From positions 1,240,001 to 1,304,000 of the forward strand of contig JALJCS010000051.1 in the NCBI GenBank assembly GCA_023055355.1: DNA of 64,000 nucleotides, given 5' to 3'. Under the pieces are notes generated by a model that was given only the letters and a program-made list of their open reading frames with translations, was not told the origin of the DNA and did no database searches. This document shows, piece after piece, positions 13,201-23,635 of the stretch. The first letter of the stretch is position 1, and every line of letters begins with the position of its first letter. This DNA comes from Agelaius tricolor (Eukaryota; Chordata; Aves; Passeriformes; Icteridae). Position numbers and translations under genes: made by a program.

Positions 13201-16200
13201 GAAGCTGTCTCACAAAGGGAGACTTTGCAAAGTGGCTGTCTCTTCCTCCCAGCACAGAAAATGGCATGTTTTCCAGGTGCCAGCACCAACTCCTGCAAAC
13301 CCTCACCTGCCACGAGGCTTGGAGGGATTCAGGTGCTCCCTGGACGTGGCGCACGCTCCCCTGGGAGCGGAGAAGGCAGGAGGGAATCTGTCTCACTGCC
13401 CATTGTCAGTGTGGCCAGCAGGGCTGGAGCTGCCAGTGCCGCTGGGGGCCCTCAGCATTGGCCACAGAGGGGCCTCCCATCCCTGCAGGCCCATCACAAA
13501 GGGCTGCTGGAGCAGCTGCTTGTTGGAGAGGCCGTGCAGGACACGTTGTAGGGCTGCCCAAGGACACTTTGCAGCACCTATGGAGGGCACTGCTCCTCCT
13601 GGAACTCCTCAGGTGCTCCACAGGAAGTTTTTGCAGGCACTTTTTCTGTAGCACCTTGAGAAAGCAGCATTTAAATCAGAGAGAGAGGGGAAGAGCCTCA
13701 GGAGTCAGATGAGCTGGGCTGGGCTCCTTCCCTCAGCTCCAAGAGCTCTCACTCTGAGTCTCCTCCTTTTCTAAAAGCAGGAAGTTTTGAAACTTTTTAA
13801 AGGCAAGTTGTGCATCAGAGAGAATTTCTACTGCCAGGAGACATCCCAGGTCACTTTCATATAATGTACTAATTAATGCATTGACCCGTGAGGATGGGAG
13901 AAGATTTTCCCCATGGTCCCTGCACTGGTCAGTGGCATGGATGCAGGATGAGGTGAGGGTGATTCTGGCAGTGTTTGGGGAATAGGCCCCTCTGGCTACA
14001 GCTGCACTTTGCTCCAAGATGCTCTTCTGCATCCATTTCCATGCTCAGCACCTCAATCTCTCCTGTCTTCCACCCAGGCTTTCAGTATCCTGCCAGTGCC
14101 AGGTGTGCTGCAGCCAGGAGAGAGCCAGCAGGTCTCCTTCACCTTCTCTGGCCACCTCAGCAGCACCTGCAGTGTCCCGGAGCTGTGCCACGTGGAGGGA
14201 GGCCCCAGCTACGAGGGGCTGGTGCCCAGGGAGGCCTCACGTGTCAGCTCCTCCCTGAGCCCCCGGGAGATCAACTGTGGCTCTCAGGCCCCTCTGAGGG
14301 AGAGGTGAGTCAGCCTTCCATGGGCTCCTGCTCTGCCATGGGTTATTGTCCCTGCAGGGCTTCCCTGCTCCAAGGACTCTGAGCTCAGAGGTGCTGCATA
14401 GCAAGGGCCAGCAGCAACACAGGGAGGGCCACTGTGAGCTCCCTGGCTGCCAAGAGAGGAAGGACCTTCTCCTGTTGAGACACAACATCTTCTTCTCTAT
14501 TGGAGTGCTGAGCCCTCCTGGCTTAGCTGCTGCCTGCAGGGAGCTGGGCTCTGGGCTTGCCTTGGCACTGCCTCTAGAGGTGTCTTGAAGTGCATGGTGT
14601 TGAGTGGCATCTTCTTCATCATCTCCCTTCTTCACCAAAACAGTGGCATCGTGGTATGGGTAGGTGTGGGGCACAGAGCAAACCTTGCTTTGGGTCCTGC
14701 TCCTGCCCCAGATGAAGCCCTGGCAAAGCTGATCTGCCAGGGTTCTCCTTATGGTGGGACAGCAGCCAGAAAAGCTCATGTCCTTTAGGCTCCCCTGCAG
14801 CTGCAGCCGTGGGCAAGCACAGGAGAAGCTCAGCTCCAGCAAGGCAGCCCAGCTCAGGACACACAGGCCCAGGGTGGAGCTGGGAGTGGAGGCTGCTTCA
14901 AGCCAGCCTGTGCATCAGGACTTCTTCAGGCCAGGCTGAAGTTGGTTTCATGGGGAGGAGAGGGATGAGGCTGCTTCCAATGGTTTCCATGGCAGCCAGC
15001 ACTGGTTTGCTTGGTCACAGCTGGGTTCCAACAGGAAATCTGGCTGACAAGAGCCTGCCTTGCAGGAGAGGAGTTCCTGCAGCCTTTGCTTTCTGACTGA
15101 TAGCATTGTTCTCATGAAGGAGCAGGCTAGGAGTCGTTAAAACCGAAGGTCACGGACACAGACTCTCTAACTAATTAAAGTTAGACAGTGGTGTGTTTAT
15201 TAACACCGGCGGGCGGCACCAGAGCCGTCCCTAAAAGGCGTGACCGCGCTGTCCAAGGTTCTTTGCCCTCTCTTTATTGCCCAAGATCTTACATACAATA
15301 CATCTGCACAACCCCAGCACCTCCCGTCCCCGCTCTGTATTCAAATGAGCTCATTGGTCCTTCACACCTGTGCAATTCCTCCCTTGAATTGGGTCTCGAA
15401 TTGGGTCTGTGGTCTTAAGGGATGAAGTCAGGAATGTCTTCATCAGGTCTCTGTGACCCTCTGGCACGATCCAAGGTCCCCTGCTTAGTGACTGATTGAC
15501 ATCAAGCCCAGGTCCTAAGCATTGTTCTCCTGGTTTCAAGATGTTCTTATAACAGTTCACTTCCTCCACTTCCTTCTAGAAAGAAGCTCCTCATGGTAAA
15601 CAATAGAACATTCAGCTCCGGCTTAAGCATCTCATAATCATTAACCTATGGTCTGCCTGTCTAACTTACATCCTGATCAATGGGAATTGCTTCTAAGCCT
15701 CAGCTGAAATCTGAACTCTTTAAAATCATGCTTCAGCTATGCCCAGGAGGAAGGGGGCTGAATGAGCTGAGTAAGAATTGTAGGAGAGATGAGCAGATGT
15801 CAGCAATCTGTGCTCTGCTCTAAACTGGGAAGCCCAGAGACAAAGGGCGTTTTCAGGCACCAGCACAGAGAGCTGCTGGATCAGCCTTGGGCAGGGGCTG
15901 GAGGGGTCTGGCTGTGCCTTAAGAGGGAGCTTGCACAGTCAAGAGCCTCTGATGGCAAAGCTTAGGTTTGGCTGAGCCTGGAGGTCCCCTTCCACCAATG
16001 GCCTCACTTGGGATGTTCCCAGCCCCTGTGGGTTGAGGAGAATTCACAGAAATGGCCTCAGGGTCAAGGAATGAAGTGCAGGGCCAGCCAGGACTAGGGA
16101 GCCCAAGTTTCTGGTAGGGACTCTCAGCCATGTTTTCTATTTTGTCTGCAGAAGGGAGCTGAAGCAGTCAGATAAAAAGCTTGAGGAGGAGGCAAAAGCC

Positions 16201-16932
16201 TTAGAGGAGGAAGAGAGGCGGAAGGAGGAAGAGAGGCGGAAGGAGGAAGAGAGGCAGAAGAAGGAAAAGAAGGGTGTCTCTGTGGGAAAGCAACCTCCAA
16301 AACCAGAGAAGGGGAAAGCCAAGACCCCAGAGAAGAAGGAAACCAAAATCCCAAAAAAGGAAACCAAATCCACAGAGAGGAAGAAAACCAAAATCCCAGA
16401 GAAGAAGGAAACCAAAATCCCAGAGAAGAAAGAAACCAAAATCCCAGAGAAGAAAGAAACCAAAATCCCAGAGAAGAAGGAAACCAAAATCCCAGAGAAG
16501 AAAGAAACCAAGGCCCCAGAGAAGAAGGAAACCAAAGCATCAGAGAGGAAGGAAACCAAAATCTCAGAGAAGGAAACCAAAATCTCAGAGAAGAAGGAAA
16601 GCAAAGCATCAGAAAGGAAGAAAGGCAAAGCATCAGAGAGGAAGGAAACCAAAATCCCAGAGAAGGAAAGCAAAGCATCAGAGAAGGACACCAAAGCCCC
16701 AGAGAGGAAGGAAAGCAAAATCCCACAGAAGAAGGCAGCCAAAACCTCAGAGAAGAAGGAACCCAAAGCCCCAAAGAAGAGGGAACCCAAAGCCCCAAAG
16801 AAGGAGGAACCCAAAGCCTCAAAGAAGGGGGGAACTGAAATCCCAGAGGACCCAGCTGAGCTGGAGAACTCTTTATTCTTTATTCATGCAACTCATTTTA
16901 CACAGTTTGAAAAACCTTGTGTGCAACTTTAG
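1044..16932 (+). CDS. HYDIN: HYDIN-like gene fragment, multi-exon, truncated by an LTR
   Basis: Gene-level entry. HYDIN (hydrocephalus-inducing protein) is an axonemal central-pair protein built of many ASH/MSP-like beta-sandwich domains. Exons seen: 1,044-1,236; 2,307-2,406; 3,323-3,441; 4,609-4,832; 6,354-6,421; 7,369-7,601; 9,056-9,156; 10,402-10,537; 10,981-11,145; 14,078-14,304; 16,152 to about 16,861. The first nine follow HYDIN protein order, have AG/GT borders, and each splice junction keeps the reading frame. The exons expected between 11,145 and 14,078 were not found. The last exon reads into an ERV LTR and stops at 16,930-16,932. Upstream exons for the N-terminus are absent, so this is an internal fragment: a degenerate paralogue or a chimeric short gene. 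Whether it is transcribed cannot be told from sequence. Confidence 0.8.
2307..2406 (+). CDS. HYDIN: HYDIN exon (EITVTFKALE strand region)
   Basis: Acceptor TTGTAG and donor GTGCAG. It encodes EGEIGPNCSAEITVTFKALE and AYCHVSG, an ASH-domain edge. The 100 bases leave one base that pairs with the next exon to make a Gly codon. Confidence 0.78.
3112..3250 (-). mobile_element. CR1 LINE 3' fragment in HYDIN intron
   Basis: Reverse-oriented CR1 tail: ACAGAATCACAGTATGATG, GGACCTTAAAGATCATCTAG, GGGCAGGGACACCTCCCCCT. It lies in the intron just before the exon at 3,323. Confidence 0.8.
3323..3441 (+). CDS. HYDIN: HYDIN exon (REIRLPLCLRGEGQGP)
   Basis: Acceptor CCCCAG and donor GTGAGC. It encodes the domain boundary REIRLPLCLRGEGQGP, then LNLGNVFVYTPYVYE. 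In phase with both neighbours. Confidence 0.8.
4609..4832 (+). CDS. HYDIN: HYDIN exon, ASH domain core
   Basis: Acceptor TTCTGCAG and donor GTAAGG. It encodes VELINQGALDAPFTYIP, GMIAPGGTQTVQISF and a closing SPTPVILTIR: the start, middle turn and end of one ASH/MSP-like domain. No stop; phase 0 in, phase 2 out. Confidence 0.85.
6354..6421 (+). CDS. HYDIN: HYDIN exon, short inter-domain exon
   Basis: Acceptor CTCCAG and donor GTGAGT. The 68-base exon encodes GSVTGPNLHFDLPELDFGDI, the usual 'X-F-G-D/N' opening of the next ASH domain, and is in phase with both sides. Confidence 0.82.
7369..7601 (+). CDS. HYDIN: HYDIN exon, ASH domain
   Basis: Acceptor TTCCTAG and donor GTATGG. It encodes FPYTQRCRLTNCSMVPVTFK, a PSWRKGIHF segment, and FTMNPSQGTILPQGHQDIE, matching HYDIN domain order. 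The 233 bases keep frame with both neighbours. Confidence 0.87.
8029..8680 (+). mobile_element. Probable solo LTR in a HYDIN intron
   Basis: The block starts TGTTGCGGTTC and ends GGCA, and is flanked on both sides by GCCATG (8,023-8,028 and 8,681-8,686), a 6-base candidate target-site duplication. It holds an AATAAA near 8,476 and reads as LTR sequence on the plus strand. It lies in the intron between the exons ending 7,601 and starting 9,056 and does not break coding. A six-base match can arise by chance, so the ends are not certain. Confidence 0.5.
9056..9156 (+). CDS. HYDIN: HYDIN exon (VTLCSNTV)
   Basis: Acceptor ACCAG and donor GTACCA. It encodes VTLCSNTVMEFYRRLLVDLE and VVITAR, a well-conserved HYDIN segment. 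Phase 0 in, phase 2 out; intact. Confidence 0.85.
10402..10537 (+). CDS. HYDIN: HYDIN exon (LKVPYERKIIIRNPS)
   Basis: Acceptor TGCCCAG and donor GTTTGG. It encodes VLYDECHLKVPYERKIIIRN and SHLPGCYGLIPQ. The residues completing the split Arg codon and the reading frame agree with the exons on each side. Confidence 0.85.
10981..11145 (+). CDS. HYDIN: HYDIN exon (CGIVQPQSTAEIPVV)
   Basis: Acceptor TTCCAG and donor GTGAGG; exactly 55 codons. It encodes PCGIVQPQSTAEIPVVVEVQ and VVIGVFGDERNPL. It is the last exon of the uninterrupted HYDIN series; the exon that should follow was not found in the next 3 kb. Confidence 0.84.
11146..14077 (+). other. HYDIN intronic or degenerate interval
   Basis: About 2.9 kb with no exon I can assign. 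Short open stretches near 12,620-12,787 and 13,265-13,555 have splice-like borders but no recognised protein. The translation around 13,540-13,670 (VVGLPKDTLQHLWRALLLL) is faintly like the HYDIN adenylate-kinase-like region but is interrupted; I do not call it. It also holds a short ATGG microsatellite near 12,117-12,136. Confidence 0.4.
14078..14304 (+). CDS. HYDIN: HYDIN exon, diverged copy with shifted donor
   Basis: Acceptor CACCCAG. It encodes AFSILPVPGVLQPGESQQVS and EINCG, the same exon as 87-296 on the other strand. Where that copy has donor CTTACAG/GTACC, this one has CTCTCAG/GCCCC, so the original donor is lost. The next GTGAGT, at 14,305, extends the exon by 17 bases and leaves phase 2, which joins the Lys-rich exon at 16,152 in frame. 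Many substitutions relative to the inverted copy suggest relaxed constraint. Confidence 0.7.
15107..15610 (-). mobile_element. Probable solo LTR in HYDIN intron
   Basis: A block with inverted ends TGTTCT and AGAACA, about 504 bases. On the minus strand it has AATAAA-type signals near 15,198 and 15,275 as expected near the 3' part of an LTR. No clear target-site duplication was seen, so the ends are provisional. Confidence 0.45.
16152..16861 (+). CDS. Lys/Glu-rich repeat exon of the HYDIN-like gene
   Basis: It starts after CTGCAG at 16,151 and is in phase with the exon ending 14,304. The first part is a charged coiled-coil-like run of Glu, Arg and Lys (RELKQSDKKLEEEAKALEEE, then EERRKEE repeats). 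From about 16,300 it is a tandem array of a 24-base unit coding roughly for KKETKIPE, with variants using TKAPE, SKASE and PKAPK. HYDIN has a charged coiled-coil region after its kinase-like domain, so a HYDIN origin is likely but not proven. The frame passes without a stop into the LTR that starts at 16,862. The long minus-strand frame over the same bases is a by-product of the repeat. Confidence 0.6.
16300..16850 (+). repeat. Coding minisatellite, 24-base unit
   Basis: Tandem units of the form GAGAAGAAGGAAACCAAAAT plus CCCA, with in-frame variants and some shortened units (15-21 bases). The changes keep the frame open, which argues for selection on the protein or for recent expansion. Confidence 0.85.
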
Positions 16933-17254
16933 TAAGTTCAGAGATTTCTTATCAGTTATTCTATTATTGGTTAATAAAATAGATTTTACTTGTGCATCAG
17001 ATCTCTCTATTGTATTGTTTACCTGTTCTCTTCACTGATTCTCATGGGACAAATCCCTTGTTGTTGCAGGTGCATTTGTTTTTCACCCTCAGAACAGATT
17101 GCTCACAAAGTCTCATTCTCACAATGGCTTCACATGGGAACTTGCAACTGCTTAGCTGCACTCAGAAGTGATGACAGGCCAGCTATTAACATGGCAGAAC
17201 AAGGCCTGATTTCATAGGGCCTTTCTTTTATCATTATTCTACCTGTCTATGACA
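16862..17254 (-). mobile_element. 3' LTR of a minus-strand ERV
   Basis: Read on the minus strand the LTR begins TGTCATAGACAGG at 17,254, directly after a polypurine tract (17,255-17,270, AAAAGGGGGAGA type). It ends with two AATAAA-like signals and CA at 16,862. The tract fixes this as the 3' LTR. It cuts the Lys-rich HYDIN exon. On the plus strand it supplies a stop (16,930) and an AATAAA at about 16,974. Confidence 0.75.
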
Positions 17255-20109
17255 TCTCCCCCTTTTCGTTCATTTAAAAAAGGCTCCTATGTTCTGATGT
17301 TGAAACAGCTCACTCTTGTGAGGGTATTATCTCATCAAGGTTATCACTGGTTATCTGTTAGATATGGGATAAGATAGATAAAAGACCAATTACAATCAAC
17401 AAAACTTACCAAATTCTATCAAGTCATTGACACAGGGTTTTGCAGCATGAGAAAACAAAAGAATAATGTCCAATGTCTCTTAGGGAAATGGAAAGAAATG
17501 ACCATTGTTTCCAATGAGTTGAGAAGTATGAGAAAGTCTGTGAGCTGGAAATGCTGATCTTTGACATCACTGAATGTCCTCCTGGGTGCTGGAACAGGGA
17601 ATAACTGGAGAAGGTTCGTAAGAGCTCTGTACCGTGAGGATGCCAGGAGGCTTTTGTTGGCAAATTGCCTCTGTCAGTGTCCAGACACAGCCATGTCTGG
17701 TCTGGGCAGTCCTCCTCCTGTTCCTGCCCTGGCCACAAAGGCTGCAAGGAAACCTTTTAAGCAAAGGCTGCAAGGTGATGAGGTTATTTCTCTTTGCACT
17801 GGGCCTCATTTTTTCAGAGCTGATCAGTATCTGATGGAATGAACAGGTGACTGCTTTGAACTGCTGCTGATGAAACACAGGCACATCTTCTCGTGAAGTT
17901 AATGAATCAATCAGGCTTCACTGTGGTACACTCAATTGGGATTTAGATGTGATGATCTTTTTTCCACAATTTCTCACGTAAATATTGCATTATTCAAAAT
18001 GATTAGTCGTCCAAATTTCTCATGTACATATTGCATTATTTGAACGTTCTTACGGCATTCATTCCTTTTCTTTATTGTTTTTTTAAGAATGAGATGCATG
18101 TATTTTGTTATGAGTATGAAGAAACATCATAGCAAAATAATACATGCAGTGGACAAGAAACTTAGAGCAATTAGGAATAATATGGATCCAACAATCAGGA
18201 ATATTTCAAATAGCAGACAAAGCTAACAACATAGGTGGAATTAGGTAAATAGCAATCTCTGCAATAATGTACCATCATCCCAGAGTCTGCAAACAGCTGA
18301 CAAACCTCGCTTCAGGGGGGACTTGGAGAATTATTTCCAGATAATAATTCCCAAGCTGCCTTTAAAAAGAGTTCAACTGTCATATCTAGAGAGTCAAATT
18401 GCCAAGTCAAAACAACTCAAATCTAGTTTTGATGCAGAAAACATCTGGGTCTGTTGGCAATTCCCATCCAGGAAGAGCAAAGGCCTGGCCACCACCCAAG
18501 CTTCAAGTGGGAGAGAATTCCCTAAACATCATTTAAAACAAGGCTCTTGAGAATAGCACTGAGGAGTAAAGGTCTAGGGGTGACAGACGAATGAACCATG
18601 CAAGAGCTGTCTCCTCCAAAATTCCCTCAGCACAGAGATGCTTTAAACCCAGCAGAATGTTGGAGTGGTTCTGTAATAATAATTGGGGCTGCATCTGATT
18701 AGAGTAGATGTCACAATACCATCAGTTTAGGGGAGGCTTCCCACAAAGCTGAGATATCATTTCTTGGAACTCTGAAAAATACTTAAAAATGATGAGGCAG
18801 CACTGGGTCAAACCATAGAGCCAGAGTGCGGAGCCCAGCCAGAGGGGTAGTCTGGTCTGAGAGATACATAAGCAGCTAGAGAACAAAAGGAGGATCCTGA
18901 AATGACACGTGTCTTGTAGATAATTACACCAAAAGATGGTAAAGCATATGAAAAGCTGGCTATAAAAACAGTAATACAAAGATTGATGTATTTATGACAG
19001 AATAAATGCATCAAAGGAAAACACTGAACAGCTCACTAGTAACATTTATGATACCTCATATTAAATAACACTCAAACCTGATAGAAATTTATTTGGACAG
19101 CGCTAGAGCTTAGCAAGAGGAACTTAAACTCAGCCCTAAAAGGATTTCAAATTAAATTCATTATCACCTTAGTAGAACAAAAAGCGCACTCGAGAGAACT
19201 CAAAGTTAATTACTATTAATACCAAACATAACTGGACCCATAAAAACTGGAATAGAACATTGTTCAAATTTAGTAATACTGAAACTTAACAGAAATTAAA
19301 TCTACAAAATTTAACAAAAAAACCCTTTGCCTTATTTAATTTAACAGAATGTAACTGAGCATTACAATATTGGGCTTTAATTTAACAGAATTAAAATGAA
19401 CATCCTTAAAAGTTACAGAGAATGGCATGATGTAATTTTGTCCAAGGTTATTAACACAAAAAAACTACTTTAAGGTGAATAAGCCATAAGTGAAATAACA
19501 GCATGATGGTGCACTGGAGGGATTCAAGTTGTAACAAGCATGTTAGAATTATAAGTAAATCAGTCATGAGAAAAACCCACGGTAACTGCAAATTCCATGG
19601 AAACAGAAATTCAGTAAGACTTTTTGAAGCGCCGGGTTACTGGAAAATAAATATAATAACGTGCAATTTAGCATATTGCTGAACAACCCAACAGCTTTTT
19701 GTGACTGTATCTGGCATCATTTTATATGGCACGTTTGTTAGCATTCTTGTTAAAGAAATCAGACCATGTTAAAATTTGATAGGCAATAAGGTGTTGCATT
19801 TGCCACTTTTCAATAGAATTGATAGTTATCCATAGGGATAGTTACAGGCTTTGTTAATTGCTGATTTGTCTTTTTGGTATGTGTTTTTGGTCCGGTCAAT
19901 TTCTGGCCAATTGTTTTTCAGGCATCTAAAGTAAAATTTGACACAGTATGTGGCCTTGGAGGACCCCAACAGGTCCAATTCTTGGAGTTCCTCTAGAGCA
20001 TTGGGCAGCATTTTTGTCCACCTGTCCCAAGTATCTGCCAGGTTGGGTCTCTTACCTGTGGTGCGGAGGAGCTCTGAGTTATAGATGGGCCAATCATCTG
20101 CTACAAAGG
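17255..20109 (-). mobile_element. Degenerate AT-rich ERV interior
   Basis: Lies upstream (minus strand) of the 3' LTR and polypurine tract. It is AT-rich and full of stops. Minus-strand frames near 18,722-19,014 contain hydrophobic stretches that could be env relics, but no retroviral motif is clear. A minus-strand frame at 19,826-20,109 has no family I can name. No 5' LTR matching 16,862-17,254 was found. Confidence 0.5.
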
Positions 20110-21589
20110 TGTCACGGTTTGACGCTGGCGCAATGCCAGTGCCCCCATGAAAATACATTCTCCCTGGTGTCTGCTGTGAGATGTGACCAGGAATAGGGCA
20201 AAGCAGGCTCCAGCTGAGGAATAAAAGGGGAAAAAACCCCAACTTTATTAACTTACAATATATAAAAGAAACACACAGAACTCAGGATGAAAACCTTCCA
20301 AACATTCCTCCTCCCCCCACCAAATTCCCAATACATCACAGTAAGACAAAACCTTGGATTCTCAATTCAGTTACCACCCCTCAGATCACCAACTCTCAGT
20401 CCATCACCAGCCTTTAGATAATCAGTTCTCAGTTCATCAAGAAGAGAGGAGTCCCTCTTGTGCCATAGGCTTCCCCTGGAAACACAGTTGAGACCTTTTG
20501 TGTTTCCATGTCACACATGGCACTGCCTGGAGATCATTTGCCATCGTGACATCTTCCTTTCATGCCCAGTGCTCTCACCACTGCACATGGTCCAGAGCTG
20601 CTTCTAGGGTTCCCCTTTTAAGGATGCTTTGCCCTTTGCCCAGTTCCAAAAAAAGCACAGTCTCTCACTTTGGGGACACCTGTCCCTCCCAAATTAAGCC
20701 CCTGGGGCCGAGGGGATCTCTGTCAAGAACAGAGATCTTCTTCTTCTTCCCTGAAGATGGAGAGCACCACCACCCTCCTCACCCGTTGTCTCTGTTCACG
20801 CACTCCTTCACATAACATCACTGCACTCTCTTGGCTCCAAGCCATTGCCTCCCCCTAGATGCAGTCTCTGTGTCACAGGAAAAAAATGGTTCTGTTCATG
20901 GCTATACAAGAGAAGTCCAGCCAAAGGCCATTCCATCACCTCCTCTCAACCAAGATTCTTCTCAACTTCTCTCATGGCCCATTTCCTCTTATCTCATCTC
21001 TATCTCTCTTCTCATTCAACTCCAGGAGGATCAGTAAGGTTTCCATCATCCAAGAAAAGGGTTAAAAATCTCAGGCTCTGCCTGTCCAGAACTCCCATGG
21101 CTGCCCTGCCAGGCACCTTCTCGCTGCACCCCCCTTCTCCTTTATGGCTGGCCGTGCTGCCTGCATGTGATACCGAATTTCAAGCTGGCACAAGCACAGG
21201 CACAGGCTCACTCTCTTTCTCTCTCTCTTTCTCTCTTTCTCTCTTTCTCTCTGGGGGGCAGGCTGCCCGATGACTCTCCAGTGTTCCTCCACCCTTCCAT
21301 CCTGCAGGGGCCTTCACCTCCCCTCTCTGTCCAAGGCCCGGCCTACCTCACGCGGCCGCATGGCTTCCCCTCCCCTGCCAGCCCGCAGCCGGGCAGGGCA
21401 GCTCTGACCTCTTTCACAGACAGAACCCAAGAGAGCTCCCCCTGGGAGTTCCCTGCTTTTAACCCCCTGTGTTCTCAGAGGCGTATCCATGTCCTCAGTG
21501 GCGACACCAGGTACCAATATTCAAATCTGAGCACCTATTGGTTTGACAACAGCATCCCAAAAAACTCGCATCCTTTTCAAACCAGGACA
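20110..21589 (-). mobile_element. Long LTR at the inverted-duplication border
   Basis: About 1,480 bases with imperfect inverted ends: TGTCACGGTTTG on the left and CAAACCAGGACA on the right. On the minus strand an AATAAA lies about 135 bases before its 3' end (near 20,245), fitting a minus-strand LTR. No target-site duplication is seen. Its right edge is exactly where homology between the duplication arms begins (21,590 pairs with 62,199). A CT-rich microsatellite at about 21,209-21,252 lies inside. Confidence 0.65.
21209..21252. repeat. CT-rich microsatellite
   Basis: Alternating CTCTCT and CTTT units within the LTR. Confidence 0.85.
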
Positions 21590-23635
21590 CTGGCGGAAAA
21601 ATATTGCCATTTCTTGAAAGTACTCTAATGACCCAGATAATAAAGATTTGCTTGTGTATTATGAAACCAACAGGTATTAACACCTGTGCCAATTTCGAGG
21701 CAGACATCAGCTGTGTGCCCATAAACAGGCAGTGCCACTTGTGCCCTGAGGTGCCCTGAGCTGGGGTTGGATCTCTCCGAGAGCACCTGAGGGAGAGCAG
21801 AGCACCTTGCAAGCTGCAGGGCCCTGACAGCCCCGCAGGGATCCTGTCCCATCAACATCTGCTCTGCTCCAGTGTGAAACAGGGCCCAGCATGGTGCCGG
21901 GATCATCAGAGAGCTGAGGTGTGTGCTGGAATTCAATGGCCTCCCCATCCCGCAGCAGCCCTGCATTTCCCTGCTGCAGCCTTGGTCTCCAGCCCAGCCA
22001 TGGAGGCTCTTTGGGCTCTGGAGTGTTGCTGCAGCCCCCAAGGGCAGCTGAGCTCTGCCTTTGGCACAGTCAGGCCTGGCCAGCGCAGGCCATGCTCAGC
22101 AATTGCTTGTGTGTGCCTGGCCTTGCTGTCAGCCCCAGCAGCAGCTGCGTGGCCCCTTTGTGGCCCTGTGCTGGCCCAGCCATGGTGGCCCAGCCCCTGT
22201 GCAGGCCCAGCCCAGGCCAGGAGCATTGCGGCTGGGAACGGCCCCTGTGCCGTGGTGCCCACAGCAGCCTTGGGGCTCTGTGCCCCATGGCCTCCCTGCT
22301 GGGCAGCCTCTGCCAGCTCCTGCAGAGCCCCTGGCACCTGTGGGGCTGCACAGACAGCCCTGCCCCGGGCTCTGCCGGCCTCTGGGCCAGCAGAGAGGCA
22401 GCCAGGGCTGGCCATGGCCGGGAACAGGCCCTGAGCCCTGCAGGAGGATGGAGCTGGGCCACAGCCAAACCCAGCCCAGGCCAAAGCTGGGCTCAGCAGC
22501 CAGGGCTGCCAACACATGGGCACAGAGGCTGGCGCTGACAAATGTCCTGGGCCCCCTCCCTGCTCTGTCCATGCCACCAAGGGCACAGAGCAGCCTCCTC
22601 TCTGGGCCACTTGCCTGTTTGCAATGCCTTGCACAGGCGCTGGCCCTGCCCCACAAGGCCTGGCCTGAGTCCTGCCCCTGCACACTCAGCCAGGCTGAGA
22701 TGGACACTGATGGTTTCTGGGCCAGGCTCTCGGAGCCCAGCCCAGCTCCCTGCAAGCTCTGCCAGCTGCCCTGAGCTCTGGGCAGCACCAAGGGCCTCTC
22801 TGAGCCCAGCCCAGCCCAGCCGGCTCTGGCCCCACAGCTCTGCTCAGCCCAGGCTGCTCTGGGCACTGGCCCCACGGCCTCAGCCCCTGCCAAGGGCACA
22901 GCAGCAGCTGCAGCTGCCACAGGACTCAGCCCCAGCCATGGGGGAAGGGGCTTGGCCAAGGCCAAAGGAGGCTCCCTGGCTGCCCTGCTCCCCTCGGCCT
23001 GAGGTGCTGAGAGCTCTGCAGCCCCTGCTGCCATCCCATCTGCCCAGGGCAGCACCAGAGCCCCGGCCTTGGGGCCCTCAAGAGCTGCTCCTGCTCCAGG
23101 CCCAGGGCCCATGCCAAAGCTGGGACAGCAGCCACAAAGCTGTGCCCATTTCTGTTCATTGCTGCTCCCATGGGGATGGATCCTCAGCCACTTTGAGGGT
23201 ACTCATGAATGTTACAACTCTTGAGGCCTCTTCTTTCTTGCGCTTTTCAGTTCAGGAATTCAGTGAGAAAAGCTCACAAAAATTTGTTCAAAACACATGA
23301 ATGAAAAAAGCTCTTGGGAATAATTCAAATGTTCAATTATTCTGTGGCTAATTAGACAGATTTCAGAATTGTATTCAAATTGAATATACTGGTTTGAAAA
23401 AAATGCAGAGAGAACTGTTTTGACCTGTTTTCTTTTCCTGTTTATTGATTGATTATCAGAAATATCCAATTGATATTGACCCCCAGCACCTCCTAATGCT
23501 GTCTGAACAGACATGAAAATCAAGACCCTTCATGGCTGACAATCAATAACACTTTGTCCCAACCCCATCCACACCATTTCCCTCATCCAACCCCTGGCAC
23601 TCCTATGGATAAGGAATGGTGTGGCCAGCAGGACC
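21590..23635. repeat. Inverted duplication, arm A (main block)
   Basis: Near-identical reverse complement of 60,157-62,199. A 237-codon open stretch in each (22,061-22,774 plus; 61,009-61,722 minus) differs at only five residues. The GC-rich sequence has no recognised gene; the open frames start at non-ATG codons and I do not call them as genes. Confidence 0.88.

Noticed and set aside
13470..13680. Possible HYDIN adenylate-kinase-like exon
   Set aside because: The similarity is weak, needs frame changes, and splice borders are unclear.
16124..16822. Long minus-strand open frame (232 codons, SLGFWFPSSL repeats)
   Set aside because: It is the antisense of the Lys-rich repeat exon; the repeat unit happens to lack stops on that strand.
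21933..23112. Overlapping frames of 250-330 codons on both strands of the duplicated block
   Set aside because: They begin at non-ATG codons, overlap each other and have no recognised domain. Identity between arms explains their persistence.
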